Shown: in pieces, positions 31,881 to 44,049 of the stretch
How positions within the stretch are numbered: the stretch's first letter is position 1
Layout: each line of letters opens with the position of its first letter
Origin: Ancistrus triradiatus
Taxonomy: Eukaryota > Chordata > Actinopteri > Siluriformes > Loricariidae
Length of the DNA stretch: 64,000 nt
Direction of reading: 5' to 3'
Assembly (NCBI GenBank): GCA_025084515.1
Contig: JAJAGP010001508.1
Location: 120,727 to 184,726, forward strand
Notes under the pieces: generated by a model
What the model was told of the DNA's origin: nothing
The model's database searches: none
What the model saw: only the letters and a program-made list of their open reading frames with translations
Program-made: the position numbers and the translations under genes

Positions 31881-34013
31881 TTGCAATTTATAGCTTTTTC
31901 AACCAAACTCAGATAAAACTGGCAAGATTGGGATGCAGAGCTGTACAACATGGCAAGCAGTTCTCATGATGCTAATGGGTGAGGTACGTAAATACTGGCA
32001 GGGGCCATGAACAGTCAGTGACGCAAGTGGTACTCAAATAGACTGTTTTATAAGCTTCAATGTCAGTTCAATGACAGTAGAACTTGAGTAGCAAATACAC
32101 TCATTAGGTACAGAAACAGACTCAGGTAATAGTCTGTAAAAGTGATGGCCAACTCTGTTCAAAATTCCTTCTTGCACAGGTGCTTGTACATCAAAATTCC
32201 ATTTTCTTTTCTTTTTTTTTTTTAAAAGAAGAAGCAAATGCTTGCACTTTGCTCGCACTGTAGAACCCTGCTTCCATTCATTGTCTGGAGGTCAAGAGGG
32301 TCAGGTCTGACAACACAGCAAAGCCCAGCAAGGCCTTGGCATCCTTTAGCACTTATACAGGGCAATTTGCACCCTTCGCTGAGCATTCTGACCTGCCCAG
32401 TGACACCATATACGCTACAGTAATGCTGTGGTTGCTTTAGGATTTTAGATTTCATCCTACCAGAAAGACAGCAAAAAAAAGAGTAATAAAGCTAAATTGA
32501 AAAACAAATGCCACTGAAAAACATTTAAGCACCACGATATAATGTAAAATAAAAACTGCAATGGTCACCCGAAATAATGTTCGCAGGTGTAAGAGAATGA
32601 AAGAGCAATTTGACCTGAGACTCTAAAGATTAATTATGTTATAGTCAACACCTTAGGTTTTGCAGTATCCTTTTGCAATAAGCTAGTAATGCATATTCAT
32701 TGTTTTATTTTTATTATACATACTTACAGCTTAACTTCATTAATATTTAAATAATTGAACCGATCTTAAACAATGCATTTCTTCTTATAAACCCTTACTG
32801 ACAAGTGCCTTTAGTCTTCTACTGAGATCTGAGCAAACGGGTTTTAATTATTTTCTCATTACCAACAAGCAAAAAGGTCTTTTCTGTAGAAATCACAAAT
32901 GTGTCAAATAAGACATTAGCACAAGAATGTGTGATTTGGGGCACAATCTCTGTCCGACTGAACAACAGAATCTATCAAACCTAAATAAAACAGGAGATCG
33001 CAGAGGCTGTTTGACTGATGACATTTCCGGGAATCAATCTATTGGAGTCGCTGATGCCAGGATGATTTTTTAATACTAGAATGAAATTATTGTCGCATTA
33101 CATTATACTAGTAATGCTTTCATGTATACGCTTACATTTTACTACAATCTGTGTTTGGCAATACAGCATTTTTTCAGTGCAAGGCGACACTGCATACCAT
33201 ATTTGAGCTTGAATAGCACATTAGCATCCTGGGAATTCCATGCATAACACTGTGTGGACTTAAATTATTTTGCACCTGAGGCTGCATTAGACCGAACTAA
33301 GATGTGCAAGCGACACTTGGGTAAAATAAGCCTATTCTAATTTTGGCTGTTTAAGGCAAGGCTTTCTCACAAAATCACCAGCTGAAGCACTTTGGCACAG
33401 TTCTGTGTTTTTCTGGGTCCGTTTAAAGACAAATACTGCCACCACAGGGAAAGCTAACAGGTCTAGTAAATGATTATCTCTAAACAGTAAAACATAGACT
33501 CCACAGACTGGTGAATTCTCAAAAGTCATTAATGTCACAGCGCATTTCCCCACTTAGAATTGCCAGCAGGTGAATGCTAGAGCGAAAAAAACAATGAAAT
33601 ATGTATCAGTTTCCAAAGGCTGTTGTTCACTGTGGTAATAAAGCCAAGGAATTGGAGAAAATATACAACAGGGGCATAGATACAGAAAGGAAATGAAAAT
33701 AAAGCTTTTTTGGCTGCGCTGACAGAAGAGGAGAAAGGGGCAGGCAGTGCTTGATACAGAACTGTTGGTGAGTAGTTTTCTCTCCATTTTCTCTCAGCAC
33801 TGTAATCTACGAGACCCCAGATTACCAGTTAGCCAGTACTAGGCAGTACAAAGACTTGGAGAGGGTTTTGTAGAGTGCATCAGCAACAGTGTTAGCCAGT
33901 GTTAGCACGAAGTCCGGAGTCTGAGGAGGAGTTTGAAGATGGCAAAGATTAGAGAATAGTCGAGGAGAACAAAGAATATGAGTGTTCAAGTGTCTTCTTG
34001 ATCGTCACTGTAG
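31881..34013. other. smap1 intron 1, unclassified
   Basis: About 2.1 kb without a gene or a repeat I can name. A T-run sits at 32211-32222. Sequence near 33000-33060 is less AT-rich, but I cannot call it conserved without an alignment. Confidence 0.45.
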
Positions 34014-34203
34014 TTTACATTTACAGCATTTAGCAGATGCCCTTATCCAGAGCGACTTACAATCCAGTCTTACAATCCAAGCAATTGTGGGTTAAGGGCC
34101 TTGCTCAAGGACCCAACAGTGGCAGCTTGGCAGAGGTGGGATTTCAACCCTGGACCTTCTGGTCCATAGTCCAGGACCTTATCCGCTAGGCTACCACAGT
34201 CCT
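34014..34203 (-). mobile_element. tRNA-derived SINE, family A
   Basis: A complete minus-strand copy: tail TTTACAGCATTTAGCAGATG at 34021, body GGGTTAAGGGCCTTGCTCAA, B box GGTTGAAATCC and head GTGGTAGCCTAGCGGATAAG on the minus strand. Pol III boxes are intact. It sits between the two arms of a GTCACTGTAGTT / AACTACAGTGAC inverted repeat (34005-34016 and 34247-34258). Confidence 0.88.
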
Positions 34204-34250
34204 AGTTGAGGGAGTGAAACTGCTAAGAGGCACTTTCACTCCCTCAACTA
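34203..34250. repeat. perfect 17-bp hairpin
   Basis: TAGTTGAGGGAGTGAAA (34203-34219) and TTTCACTCCCTCAACTA (34234-34250) are exact inverted copies with a 14-nt loop. It lies at the junction of the SINE and the LINE relic, so it is probably an insertion or deletion scar. Confidence 0.9.
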
Positions 34251-34880
34251 CAGTGACAATGAAGAGGAATTACCACAAGGCTGGACATGACAGAGTTCTT
34301 GGTGTAGATGACATCAAGTGTGCTGCCTGCTCCGTGAGTTGGTGGTGATGGAGTGCGATTCAGATAAAAAGATAGTGGACGATCTAGATAGTGGACGATC
34401 ACAGGCATGATGCCATCAGTAGGGAAGCCGAGGTCACCCATTAGAACCAGAGGACTGCCATCCTCCAAAGTAGAAAATCAAACTCCTTGATAAAGCTGTC
34501 ACAATCATACAGAGTTTGCAATGCTTGAACACAGAAACAGCATGAACATCAAGAGTGGAATCTAAAGCTTCTAAAGCTGAGGCACTGAAAGAAATTACCA
34601 GGATGAGGAAAAAGCAGTTGTTCCCCCACCAGATGTTCTAGTAGTATGGGGGAATAAGTAAGCTGAAGAGAGCACAGCAGGTGGTGTTATGTTTTCCGAG
34701 GTAATCCAAGCCGCAGTGAGAGCCAAGAAGAGAAGGGGTGGGCTAGTGGCATAGGCAGTGACGAAGTCGGCCCTGTGTACAGCTGTGTGACAGTTCCAGA
34801 GACTGCCAGCTACAAGCAGCTCCACAGCAGCAGATTGACAGACAAGCTGGATGAGGTCATGGAGCGACATCTGTAATGGG
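34244..34880 (-). pseudogene. LINE APE-type endonuclease fragment
   Basis: The minus strand has two open pieces. The upstream one (34595-34870) contains GSLWNCHTAVHRADFVTAYA and LLFLALTAAWIT, like the 'NCqSAv.KAdfi...LalTETWi' start of CR1/L2-type LINE endonucleases. The downstream one (34244-34468) has PLVLMGDLGFPTDG, then SPPTHGAGSTLDVIYTKN, matching the 'GDfN' and 'pTH..GhtLDlvft' motifs. The catalytic Glu of TETW is Ala and the Asn of GDFN is Gly, so it is dead. No reverse transcriptase follows. Confidence 0.75.
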
Positions 34881-35103
34881 AAACAGTAAGAACGAGATCC
34901 TCCAGAAACACATCTTTAGTTGTTGGAGTAGGTCAGACAACAGTCAACAACTGAAGCATCTTTTATAGTTATGCTTATTTTCTGTATTTCCAATGTGGAC
35001 ACCTGCAGTTAGACTCTCTTCTCATTGTGCAGAGTCTTCAGGCAGGGAGGATGTGGCAGAGAGGATGCCTGCTGTAACAAGCTAACCACCAGAAATACTT
35101 CAT

Positions 35104-36589
35104 AGTGGTACTTCGGTACTCATCGGTAATTTGTTCCAGAAGGCTCACTAAGTGCCAAAAAAGACAAGTACCGTTCAAAATTTTCCCATAATGAATAATG
35201 TAAATTGAATTATTCCTTTCCAGACCTCCAGAAAATCCACACTATTTAAGTCAATATATGCAATAATGGAGTAATATTGGACAGGTGCTCCCTGATTAAC
35301 AATGGGGACATATTCACACAAATCCATCATAATTTGAATATATCATAAACTGTGAGGTTGAATATAGCTGATACTCTATATGTCATTATCGAAGCCTACC
35401 TTAAGCATGCTAAAATGCTTTAAAATCATTAACACAAAGCCTACCTTATAATGAAATTCTGAAAATGTAATGGCATTTATTGAATAATGTATGGAAAGTT
35501 AAAACAAAAACAAAATACTTAGTCCATTGGCAAACTCAGGGTGCTGCTGCTCAGCTGCCTGCTGTCCAGATGCCCAGTCTGTGCAGAGAGTACCGTACTG
35601 CACAGTGGTTCTCAGTTTTCCTTTTGGTTGGCTATTATCACTGACCTTCTTAGCAGACATCCACCAACTGCAATTTTCTTGGCCAATTCCGATTATAAAT
35701 AACATCATACAGAAATAATTGCTAAATAAACATAGTAGGAGCTGTTGGCTTGTACTTGGCTCTATTCTGTCACTAGCTTTAGCTTTGTGGCATTGGCCAC
35801 AAAACATCAATAACTGCAAACCTGGTCAAATTGTACTTTATTACAGCCTTGAAGAGCCTTTTACTAGTTAGTGCAAGGGTACAAGTACAAGCAAAGACAA
35901 TGAATTGTAACTCACCCCAATCAGGTCACACTTTCACACATCCAGAAAGAAAGTGGTCATACATCCCTACACTACACTACTACGCAAAATCCTGGACATA
36001 AATGGTACAACACAAACGCATGCATTATGAACTTTCATTAACATAAAACAAATCACACAAATGCACAAGAACCCAAAAATAAACAGACAACTGAGCCACA
36101 CGCTAAACGTTGGGACCGGGAAACAAACACACGAGCGGCTGAGCATTAACTGTTTAAGTTTAAAGCTCCTTAAACACATGAACTGAATACTGAATTAACG
36201 TTAAACAAAGCACGGTGCTGTTCATGTGTGTGGCTGTGTTTGTGCCGATGTTGGCATCACAAGTGCACAAGTGTGGACTAATCAATCTGTGCATACCTAC
36301 TTCTTAGGACCCATGGTGACTTATTTGCACTAATACAGTACTGTAGAGGTAAGAAATAAAGAAAAACATGAGAAACACAGCGAGACCTGCACAGAGCAAG
36401 AGCTGTTCTAAGACTAATTCAAAATCATACGTTTTCGGCAGGAACGAGCTGCGCTCGACTCGTACAAATTTAGGTACAGTAAGTGTACAGAGTGTCGAAC
36501 AGCCGACGTGTGCTGAGAATTTTTTTCTCACCAGCATGCGCCAAGAACCTAATTGTAGTGACTGTACAATTGTGAGAACCACAGGACTG
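35104..36589 (-). mobile_element. Tigger/pogo-like element split by hAT family B
   Basis: The left end TAGTGGTACTTCGGTACTC is like the CAGTGGTACCTCGG terminus of the element at 16578. The right end (GAGAACCACAGGACTG) lies before TA at 36590-36591. On the minus strand the transposase starts at 36316 with MGPKK, is interrupted by the hAT, and continues at 35653 with VSDNSQPKGK. The same N-terminus (MGPKKFSDYSQPKG) occurs at 18057. The remainder shows frameshifts and no catalytic motifs. Confidence 0.7.
35654..36299 (+). mobile_element. hAT-like element, family B, inside Tigger transposase
   Basis: Flanked by a perfect 8-bp duplication CTTCTTAG (35646-35653 and 36300-36307). The ends are CAGACATCCACCAACTG and, inverted, TAGGTATGCACAGATTG; both resemble the family terminus TAGAGATGCACCAATTG. 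It splits the Tigger reading frame exactly after codon 5 (MGPKK | VSDNS). The interior has GCCAATTCCGATTATAAA and a CATGTGTGTGGCTGTGTTTG block shared with 41960. Confidence 0.85.
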
Positions 36590-37169
36590 TACAAGTGACT
36601 AGTTGATTAGCCACCAGTTAATTTATGCTACTAAGCCCCAACAGCAATACTCTACTCACTCTGATTATCAAGTTAATATATGAATTTGTTTACAAATTAT
36701 AAACAGATTTTCTTGGCAGGAGCCCTGAGTTAATGTAAAACAAGTTAAAGCTCAGCACAGGTAACGAATACCAGAGCTACACAAATTACAAATTCAGCCC
36801 CACCCTGCACTTTTCAAGTCTGTCACCTCTGCCTCAGTTCGAGCCAAGAAAATTAACTCTTTAGGAAATCATAAATTTGCAACCCAAAACTACAACCATT
36901 TTACTCGTATTTGAGCTTAAATGTGACCATTGTTTGGATTTACAAACAGCATTGTGAGTCCAGATTTTGATCTTCTTATCTTTTGATTATTTTATTTCTA
37001 TGAAAATGTTCTAGGGAGAGATAAGAGTTGTGTGTGCGCATGTCTCAAGTTACAAACAGAGCCGTGGTAGATGATTTTAGCTCTTTCTATAGTCTAATGT
37101 GCTTGGCAAAAACAGTCATCTAGTTTCACAAATAAAATAAAAAATTCCTAGATACTGTCATTTAATAGA
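36590..37169. other. smap1 intron 1, unclassified
   Basis: AT-rich sequence with no recognisable gene or repeat. Confidence 0.5.
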
Positions 37170-37298
37170 ATTTACATTTAGTCCTGTAGCAGACGCCCTT
37201 ACCCTAAGCGACTTGCACCAGACAATCTTACAATCCAAGCAATTGAGGACTTTGTAGTCCTTAGTATAGGAATTTAACCACTAAACCACCACAGTCCC
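37170..37298 (-). repeat. SINE family A, internally deleted
   Basis: Tail (TGTAGCAGACGCCCTTACCC) and head (TTAACCACTAAACCACCACAG) are present; most of the body between is lost. Confidence 0.7.
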
Positions 37299-38917
37299 AG
37301 AATTGGACAAACATCAGGATATTCGGTAAATGCAACGTGAAGACAATGAACTAAATCCTAAATATGTAAAAAACAAAAAAAACAAAAAAAATAACATTGC
37401 ACTTCCAAACATTACAGATGGCTGAATTTAAATTTTTTCAATTTATCATTTAAATGCTCATTTTACATATAAATCTGTACCCATGTTGGGTTTAATATGC
37501 ACTTTCCTGACACCGTGAGCAATTTAATAGCTAGGCTGACTGTGAAGGATACAATTCAGTGCAAGTCGTGAGGAGAAGTGTCTGACATGAATAATGATCA
37601 AAACTGACATATGAATGTGTTACATTTTTGGCACCAAATTACTATTTAGAACACATTAAAATTCCCAAACAACAGAGAAAAAAAGATTATTAAAATACAA
37701 GAAATCCTCTTGGACATTCTTTGGACAATAAGGACGGCCGCATCGATAGATGCTGACTGATATTGATGCAGCACCTGTGACAGACAGAGGCAAAACATTT
37801 ATATACAAGTAGCTGATTTGATATTTACAATACAGTCAGGAGGTAGAGCTACAGCTTCGTAATACTGGCTTTGAAGTTATTTTAAAAAGATTTCTATCAG
37901 ACAATTAAGTTGCGTGCTGCATGTGTTTCAGAGCTTTAAAACAATGTGTCTTCTATTTCCACACTGTAGTACCTGACCAGGTCAGTCTGTTAAGCAACCT
38001 TTCATGACACAGATGTGAGAGATGGAGGTAGACCTCAATGTTCTTTAAAGGCTCAGCAATGAGTCACTCTCCCTGGAGCAGCCGTCTGTCTCTCCTTCTG
38101 CTGCTGCCCACACTGAAACCTGGCTTTGAAGTGCAACCTGTCAGTGCTTATTGATTGGTCGTGTTCAGCAGAGACTCAGCACAAGTAGCCATCACCACAG
38201 GCCGCCTACCGCACTGAGGAGTGCGGTAGGGGAGATGTGAGTCAGAGACAAGTAGATAGCAACAGGGACACTGGTGCACAAAAGGGCAAAAACAGACCTG
38301 CAGTGGTATTACAAGAGCAGTATAAAACAGTGTATCCAGCTCCATCAATAAACCCTACAAACTACTGGTGCGCGAAATGAACTCATTTATATTACAATAT
38401 TTTACACCTTCCATACTTTGCTTGTATAGGACATATTACAAGCAAAACATAGCTAAAGAACGTATGGTTTAGAAAAAAAAATAGAGGTTTAGAGGTTCTT
38501 CAACAGTTCCTCTGCAGTTAATAAAATAGTTTCATTTACAATCAGTGAATCACATTTCGACCCTAGCGTCCTAACATAAGTGTAGTAATATTGTACATGC
38601 CTGTCATATCTTTTGTACCTCAACTACGTACATCCCCGACCACCCCTAAAAAAAAAAAAAAAATTATTTAATAGTAATAATTCTAAACAAGACACTATAC
38701 TAAACAAAGTCCTGAAAAAAGATTCATCAACAGATCTTACAATGGGATCATGATTACTGTGTCGTCCCTGAGCCATCATCTCTGGACAGGTCTTGCCTGT
38801 GAAGTGGAAGAGCTCAGAAATAAGCTACAGGAACTACACGTCCTGCTGAGTTTTGGACTAATAAATTGTTTCGCCGGCTCTGATGAGGATATTTGACTTT
38901 ACACCAAGTAATGTGTA
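37299..38917. other. smap1 intron 1, unclassified, with one short hairpin
   Basis: No gene recognised. CCTACCGCACT (38205-38215) and AGTGCGGTAGG (38220-38230) form a perfect 11-bp stem with a GAGG loop. An A run is at 38647-38662. Confidence 0.55.
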
Positions 38918-39530
38918 CAGTACTACCCCGAAAATTCACGCTTCTGAATCTGCAGCTTCACAAATTCGCATATTTTTCCCTTGGAACCTAACACTTAAAC
39001 GTCGCGGGTCCAGGAGCTGTAATCAATCTGAAGATTTTTTCGTGGCCGGTAAGTTGTATGTATGATTTTTAGCCTTGACTTAAGAAAAATAATAAATAAT
39101 GTTTTACTTACTGTATCCAATAACACTGCATGTACTATTATCATATTATATTACTACTGTACTATGAAACAGAGTTCATGCGCCATTTGCTTTGTTTACC
39201 TTTCCAGCATCAACTGATCGAGACTACTACCTGTATATAATTTCTAATACTCATGTTCTACTTACTGTATCTAATTATACTGCATATATTATCATATTTC
39301 TAATGTAAATATAAAATACAAACATAAACATTTGCTGTAGTATTTACGTTTATAGGGACTACTGCTGACGCCACTGTATCAGAATCAATTTTACAAGAAC
39401 TTGATGTGTTTTGGGGACATATTTATGGTTTAACACATGAAGATAGGCATTTATAAGCCTTTTTTAATTGTCCATCCAAAATTCGCCGGGGGTCTGTTAA
39501 CGTAAGCCAATGAATTTTGGGGTGTTACTG
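38918..39530. mobile_element. Tigger-like non-autonomous element (MITE)
   Basis: Flanked by TA (38916-38917 and 39531-39532). Terminal repeats are CAGTACTACCCCGAAAATTC and, inverted, CAGTAACACCCCAAAATTCA. 613 bp, no transposase. The 'CAGTa..CCCCgaaattc' terminus resembles Tigger/pogo MITEs. Confidence 0.75.
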
Positions 39531-39693
39531 TAGTAAACACCGCGACAGATGCAATGCACCAACAATGTGATAACCAGTTACTATTGTAATACTGTTGTAA
39601 TACTATTGCCAATAGCTTCCCAAGCTATGACCACTTTACGGCATTTTTGAGGCTCATTGCAGCGAGAGCAAGTGCAGAGGAGACTGTAGGCGG

Positions 39694-40624
39694 TAGAGGT
39701 GGGCGGATCGATCCAAATATCGATGGCATCGCTGGTATTGATATTGTGCAATACTCGTGTAAAACGATTGATACTCAAGCTTTTTTTCCTCTCCCACACA
39801 CACTGACTGCTGCGCACGCGGATTCATCAAAGTCTGCTCTAAGAGTAGCGCCGTCTTTTATTGTAGCAACGTCACGTGACTCAGCAGCGCCAGCCAATCA
39901 GCCATTCAGGCAGGCTCAACCTGGCCCGCCCACTCAGCGCTCTCCTCCGTCACTTATTGTTTTTATTTTGTTTAAAGCCAGAAGTACACTGAAGGGAAGA
40001 AATTCCTTATTCTTTCTGTATTATTTTATTGTATTGTTCGACTTGAAAAACAGAATAAGTTTGAAACTGTTTACAGTATTTGTTGTGGTGTGTTAATTTT
40101 GTTGTATTGTGGTTTGTCAGCCCTCTACCTCAGGAGATTTTGTTTTAAGTTGTGTTGAGTGATATTTTTTACATACATAAACTCTGTTTATTTAAGAAAA
40201 AACAGAACTGCACTGAAAGGAAGAAAATTCCTTATATTTATTGTTTTTCCTAAGAACAATTCTATTTGAAAAAAGAAACAAAGAAAGAAAGAACTAGAAA
40301 AGATGTCTAGTGAGAGAAGAATTTTTATTTTATTTTTGTATTGTGGTTTCTCCTTTTCTACCTAAAAAAAATAAATTAAATTTTCATAATGTTAAGGCAA
40401 ACTTTGTTTTGTTACTGTTCCATTATTTCTAAACAAAAATGTTGATTGTGATTATAAAGTATTTTGTTGTCACGTACAATGTTTGTCGAAATTCTATCCT
40501 AGGTCTTTTGGATCCTTTGGATCTATGAAGCTTAAATATTAAAAAGTATCGGTATCGGCGATACTGGCCCTGTATCTACTTGGTATCGGATCGATACCAA
40601 AATTCCCGGTATCGCCCACCTCTA
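39694..40624. mobile_element. hAT-like element, family F
   Basis: Terminal repeats TAGAGGTGGGCGGATCGATC and, inverted, TAGAGGTGGGCGATACCGGG. A perfect 8-bp target duplication GTAGGCGG lies at 39686-39693 and 40625-40632. The ends carry several ATCGAT/GGTATCG subterminal motifs. The interior has no transposase; the 149-codon open frame crossing the left border is low-complexity. A non-autonomous copy of 931 bp. Confidence 0.9.
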
Positions 40625-40828
40625 GTAGGCGGGACGTAATCTCCGCCCAAACCCCTGATCACACTCATTAAGGGATGCCCACCTCTCGGTTTTATGCCAG
40701 GGACGCGCATTGTGACTGACTCTACTTTTCATAGGAACCACAGACTGTGCATCGGAATCTCATGATCTAAACTGCTAGTCGATGACGGCTCAAATTATGG
40801 ACGTTAGGAGGGAAGTTAAGAAGTTAAA

Positions 40829-41374
40829 GTCAGGCATACACTGTGTGGTTTTAGCCCGATTTGGTCTTAGCTGAGCGAATTTCAGGATCTGTCCGAACTT
40901 TAGCTCGATCGACTGACGTTTGCTATGCAGTGTAAGAGGGGAAGCGATGCCTGATTAACTGCCCAAACGAGCTCCGAGTGAGCAGGCCGAGTCACAGACT
41001 ATACACAGAGTGAGTTGAGATTGCTTTGCATACACCTACACACGCGTGGACAAAAAGGACAAACCATACTCTCCACGTCTTCCCAGCTTCTCCTTTTCAC
41101 GTTGAATTTCAGTGCACAGCGTGGCGCAAGTTAGCCAGATTTTGACATACATTGCGCCATATTCTGCTGAACTGAGTGCTTATAGGTAAACAGAACTGTT
41201 ATCTAGGCGCTACGTTTCACCCACGTCGCAGCATGTCCATCAGACCGACTATTTTTGTACAGTGACAACATATAAATCACAGGCTTTGTCCTTACCCGAT
41301 GAATGATTCAAATGTGCAGTATGAGGTATCACCAAAGAACAAGATTTCCGAAATCACTCCGCGTATGCCTGGCT
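40829..41374. mobile_element. candidate TTAA-flanked MITE
   Basis: CAGGCATACACTGTGTGG (from 40831) pairs with the inverted end CAGGCATACGCGGAG (right end near 41371). TTAA lies just outside both ends (40824-40827 and 41374-41377). TTAA is the piggyBac target, but a PIF/Harbinger TWA target is equally possible from these flanks. About 540 bp without coding sequence. Confidence 0.5.
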
Positions 41375-41587
41375 TAAGAGCGCGTTCACGTCCTGTGATC
41401 GTCAGAGTGAGCTGTCAGTCACCTAATCGCGACACCCCTTTAAGTATTACCAAATAACTTCCATAAAACCCATTCATCGTAATGAAAAATACTGGGAGAG
41501 ATACTAACATGATGGTAGCTTATAGAATTGACAGAATACAGTTGCCAGAAAAAAATCGTCAGATGTGCAATTTGAAATGAAAACGTG

Positions 41588-41736
41588 CCTCTGGACTATG
41601 GACCAAAAGGTCCAGGGTTCAAATCCCACCTCTGCCAAGCTGCCACTGTTAATGGGACAATTGCTTGGATTGTAAGACTGTATCAATTGTAAGTTGCTCT
41701 GGTTAGGGGCCTCTGCTAAATGCTGTAAATGTAAAT
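41588..41736 (+). repeat. SINE family A, 5'-truncated
   Basis: Starts after the A box; B box GGTTCAAATCC at 41617-41627; body shortened; tail TCTGCTAAATGCTGTAAATG complete. Confidence 0.8.
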
Positions 41737-41864
41737 ACCTCCTGAGCCTTCCCTTACATGGGAATAGGCGGGGTTAAAAGTTTTACTGCAGCCAGTCACT
41801 AGAGGGCATCAGACATGTAGTGGCTTCACTTTTCCATCCGCTGACTACCATCTGTTATGTATAC

Positions 41865-42035
41865 AGTATTTGGTTGGGACTAAGAAACAAATACGGGAGC
41901 AGCTGAGCACGTTTTAAGCTCCGTATACATATGAACTGAATTCTGAATGAACTTAGTCTGTGCTGCTCATGTGTGTGGCTGTGTTTGGATATATGGGACT
42001 GGCCGGCCGGCCAATGATCGGCATCTCCAATAGAT
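41865..42035 (+). repeat. hAT family B, right-end fragment
   Basis: AACTGAATTCTGAATGAAC, CATGTGTGTGGCTGTGTTTG and the end CCAATGATCGGCATCTCCAA follow the right part of the element at 35654-36299. Confidence 0.55.
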
Positions 42036-44049
42036 ACAGTAAGTTTCAGTATATGAAATAGGTGTGAGGTTTGTTGTTTTACAGTATTACATTATAAAAC
42101 GCAGGGTTAAACTACCACGAGCCATGTCTCTGTGCAAAGGAGTGATACACAAATGGTAGAGGGGAGAGAGAAGGGGAGAAGAGGATGTAGAGAGCTCAAC
42201 ACAGAGGCAGCTCACTCACACAGACAGGTCAATAAAAGCCAAATTATGCAGCAGAGGATCCTGTATCCTCCCAAACCTCAGCTGGAAAACCACTTCAACC
42301 CCCAGCTGCACAGCAGATGAAAGCCAAAGACAGGAGTGATGATGGAGCAAGAGAGAAACGGAGGCATGATCCCTGTTATTACTGCTAGCGATTCATCTCA
42401 AACTTCCCTCGCAATCGAAAAGTGCAACATCATCCATGTGGCCACTGGCAGAACAAGCAGTGTTGAAATTGTTTCAGTGAAAAACACACTTGTTCTTTGT
42501 AGCAAACACAATGAAAGAATTATGTTCTCCAGTGAACTGTCCTTATTACATCACCATATCTAATCAATATATCTGTTTATTCCTCTGACCTTCCTCCAAG
42601 CCCTGCAATTGACGTGACACTAACCTGTTCCGACATGCAGAATTAGTACGCATAATGCTTCCTCCAAGAATGATAAACTGCCCTATGATAACACATAAGC
42701 TGCTGTTTGAAAACATAAGGTTGTCATTCCTAGCTGGTAACTGCCATGTGACATGTATGGATGTCTCCCTTACTAGTGTCCACTTGTATCCACCGTTTAA
42801 CATCCATCCGATCAAGTTCCATTCGCTTTAACAGTCAAGGCCTTAAGAACTGTAATAGGACACACACACACACAAAAAAACTGTCTTATATACTACTAAT
42901 TCACGTCTGAATGACAGCAAACTAGTACAACTAAACCATTGCAATGCCTGCTGATGGAAAAAAAAACGCAGTCTTGAAAAACAAAATATGTAGTAGCATT
43001 CCACATTTTACAGTAAGTGTCTTAGAAAAGATAGAAAGACAAGAATCACTGTATTGTACAGTACAATACTGCACTAAATGTTTTCATTTTGTGAATTAAT
43101 TAATAGCATTATTATAAATGATACCCTATGTGCAAAGTATCCAAACTTTGTGTGACACTATGGTAATGCCTGGACAACATCCATTTCGGTCACCATCCTG
43201 TTTCACAGACTATAATGCAGATGTTCAACGGCACATACCTGTATATAGAACAGTGTACATAGTGGGGGAACAAGTGAGTAAGGGAACATTTCAGACACAG
43301 CTCATGTATGCAGTTTTGTTCACTTGAGCCCTTGGGTTTTCAAGGGCTTAGCTACCAAACACCACTTCAGCCGATAAAGTAACAAAAAAGGCTCTTTAGG
43401 TAGTGCCAGGCATTCCATTCCCTGTGCACTGAGTGACATTCAACAAAGCAGCAATATGAGTGTGAGAGAGGCAGCATATTACCAAGCATACTGTAATACT
43501 AATACTGTGGTGGTAGTAGTCGGAGACACAAATTGCTCAAGACTGTGTACATTTCTATAAAGCTACTTTGTTCAGAGATGCAACATATTTGAAGAGAGAA
43601 TGTTAATCACTGTGATACTCTCCAGGTAAAGCAGACGGAAATTGAGACAGAATTTTTTATTAATATAGAAAAAAAAATCCTTATTACATATCCGCAGCCA
43701 AGAAACCACTTCACACCTGTTGTAGTACTCTGCTGCCTCCTAGTGGCAAATCCATTAGTAGACATTTGAATAGCTTGGTCAAATCATTAGAGGGTACCTC
43801 ACATTTTTACCTACTAGTGTATTTTAAACTAAGACTCAGCTTCCACATTTTCTGTATAGTATATTTAAAATCGATAAAAAGAGCTTCTCCATCTCATGTA
43901 ACGGATTTTTATGAAAGGCACGTGGCATGAAAATATTTCAATATTGTTTTCAGAGCAGGATGCTGTAGACCAAAAAGTTGAATTGTATTAAGAGTAAGCA
44001 ACCTTAGATCATTAATTGTAACATTGTGCTTGAAAAAACAAGCTGTGTT
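42036..44049. other. smap1 intron 1, unclassified
   Basis: Two kilobases without a gene or nameable repeat. A short CA run is at 42860-42874. Confidence 0.45.

Noticed and set aside
34244..34880. Host nuclease or phosphatase gene
   Set aside because: The motifs are those of an APE-type LINE endonuclease, with catalytic residues lost and no exon-intron structure.
39647..40096. 149-codon open frame on the plus strand
   Set aside because: It crosses the left border of hAT family F (39694), so half lies outside the element; no domain recognised.
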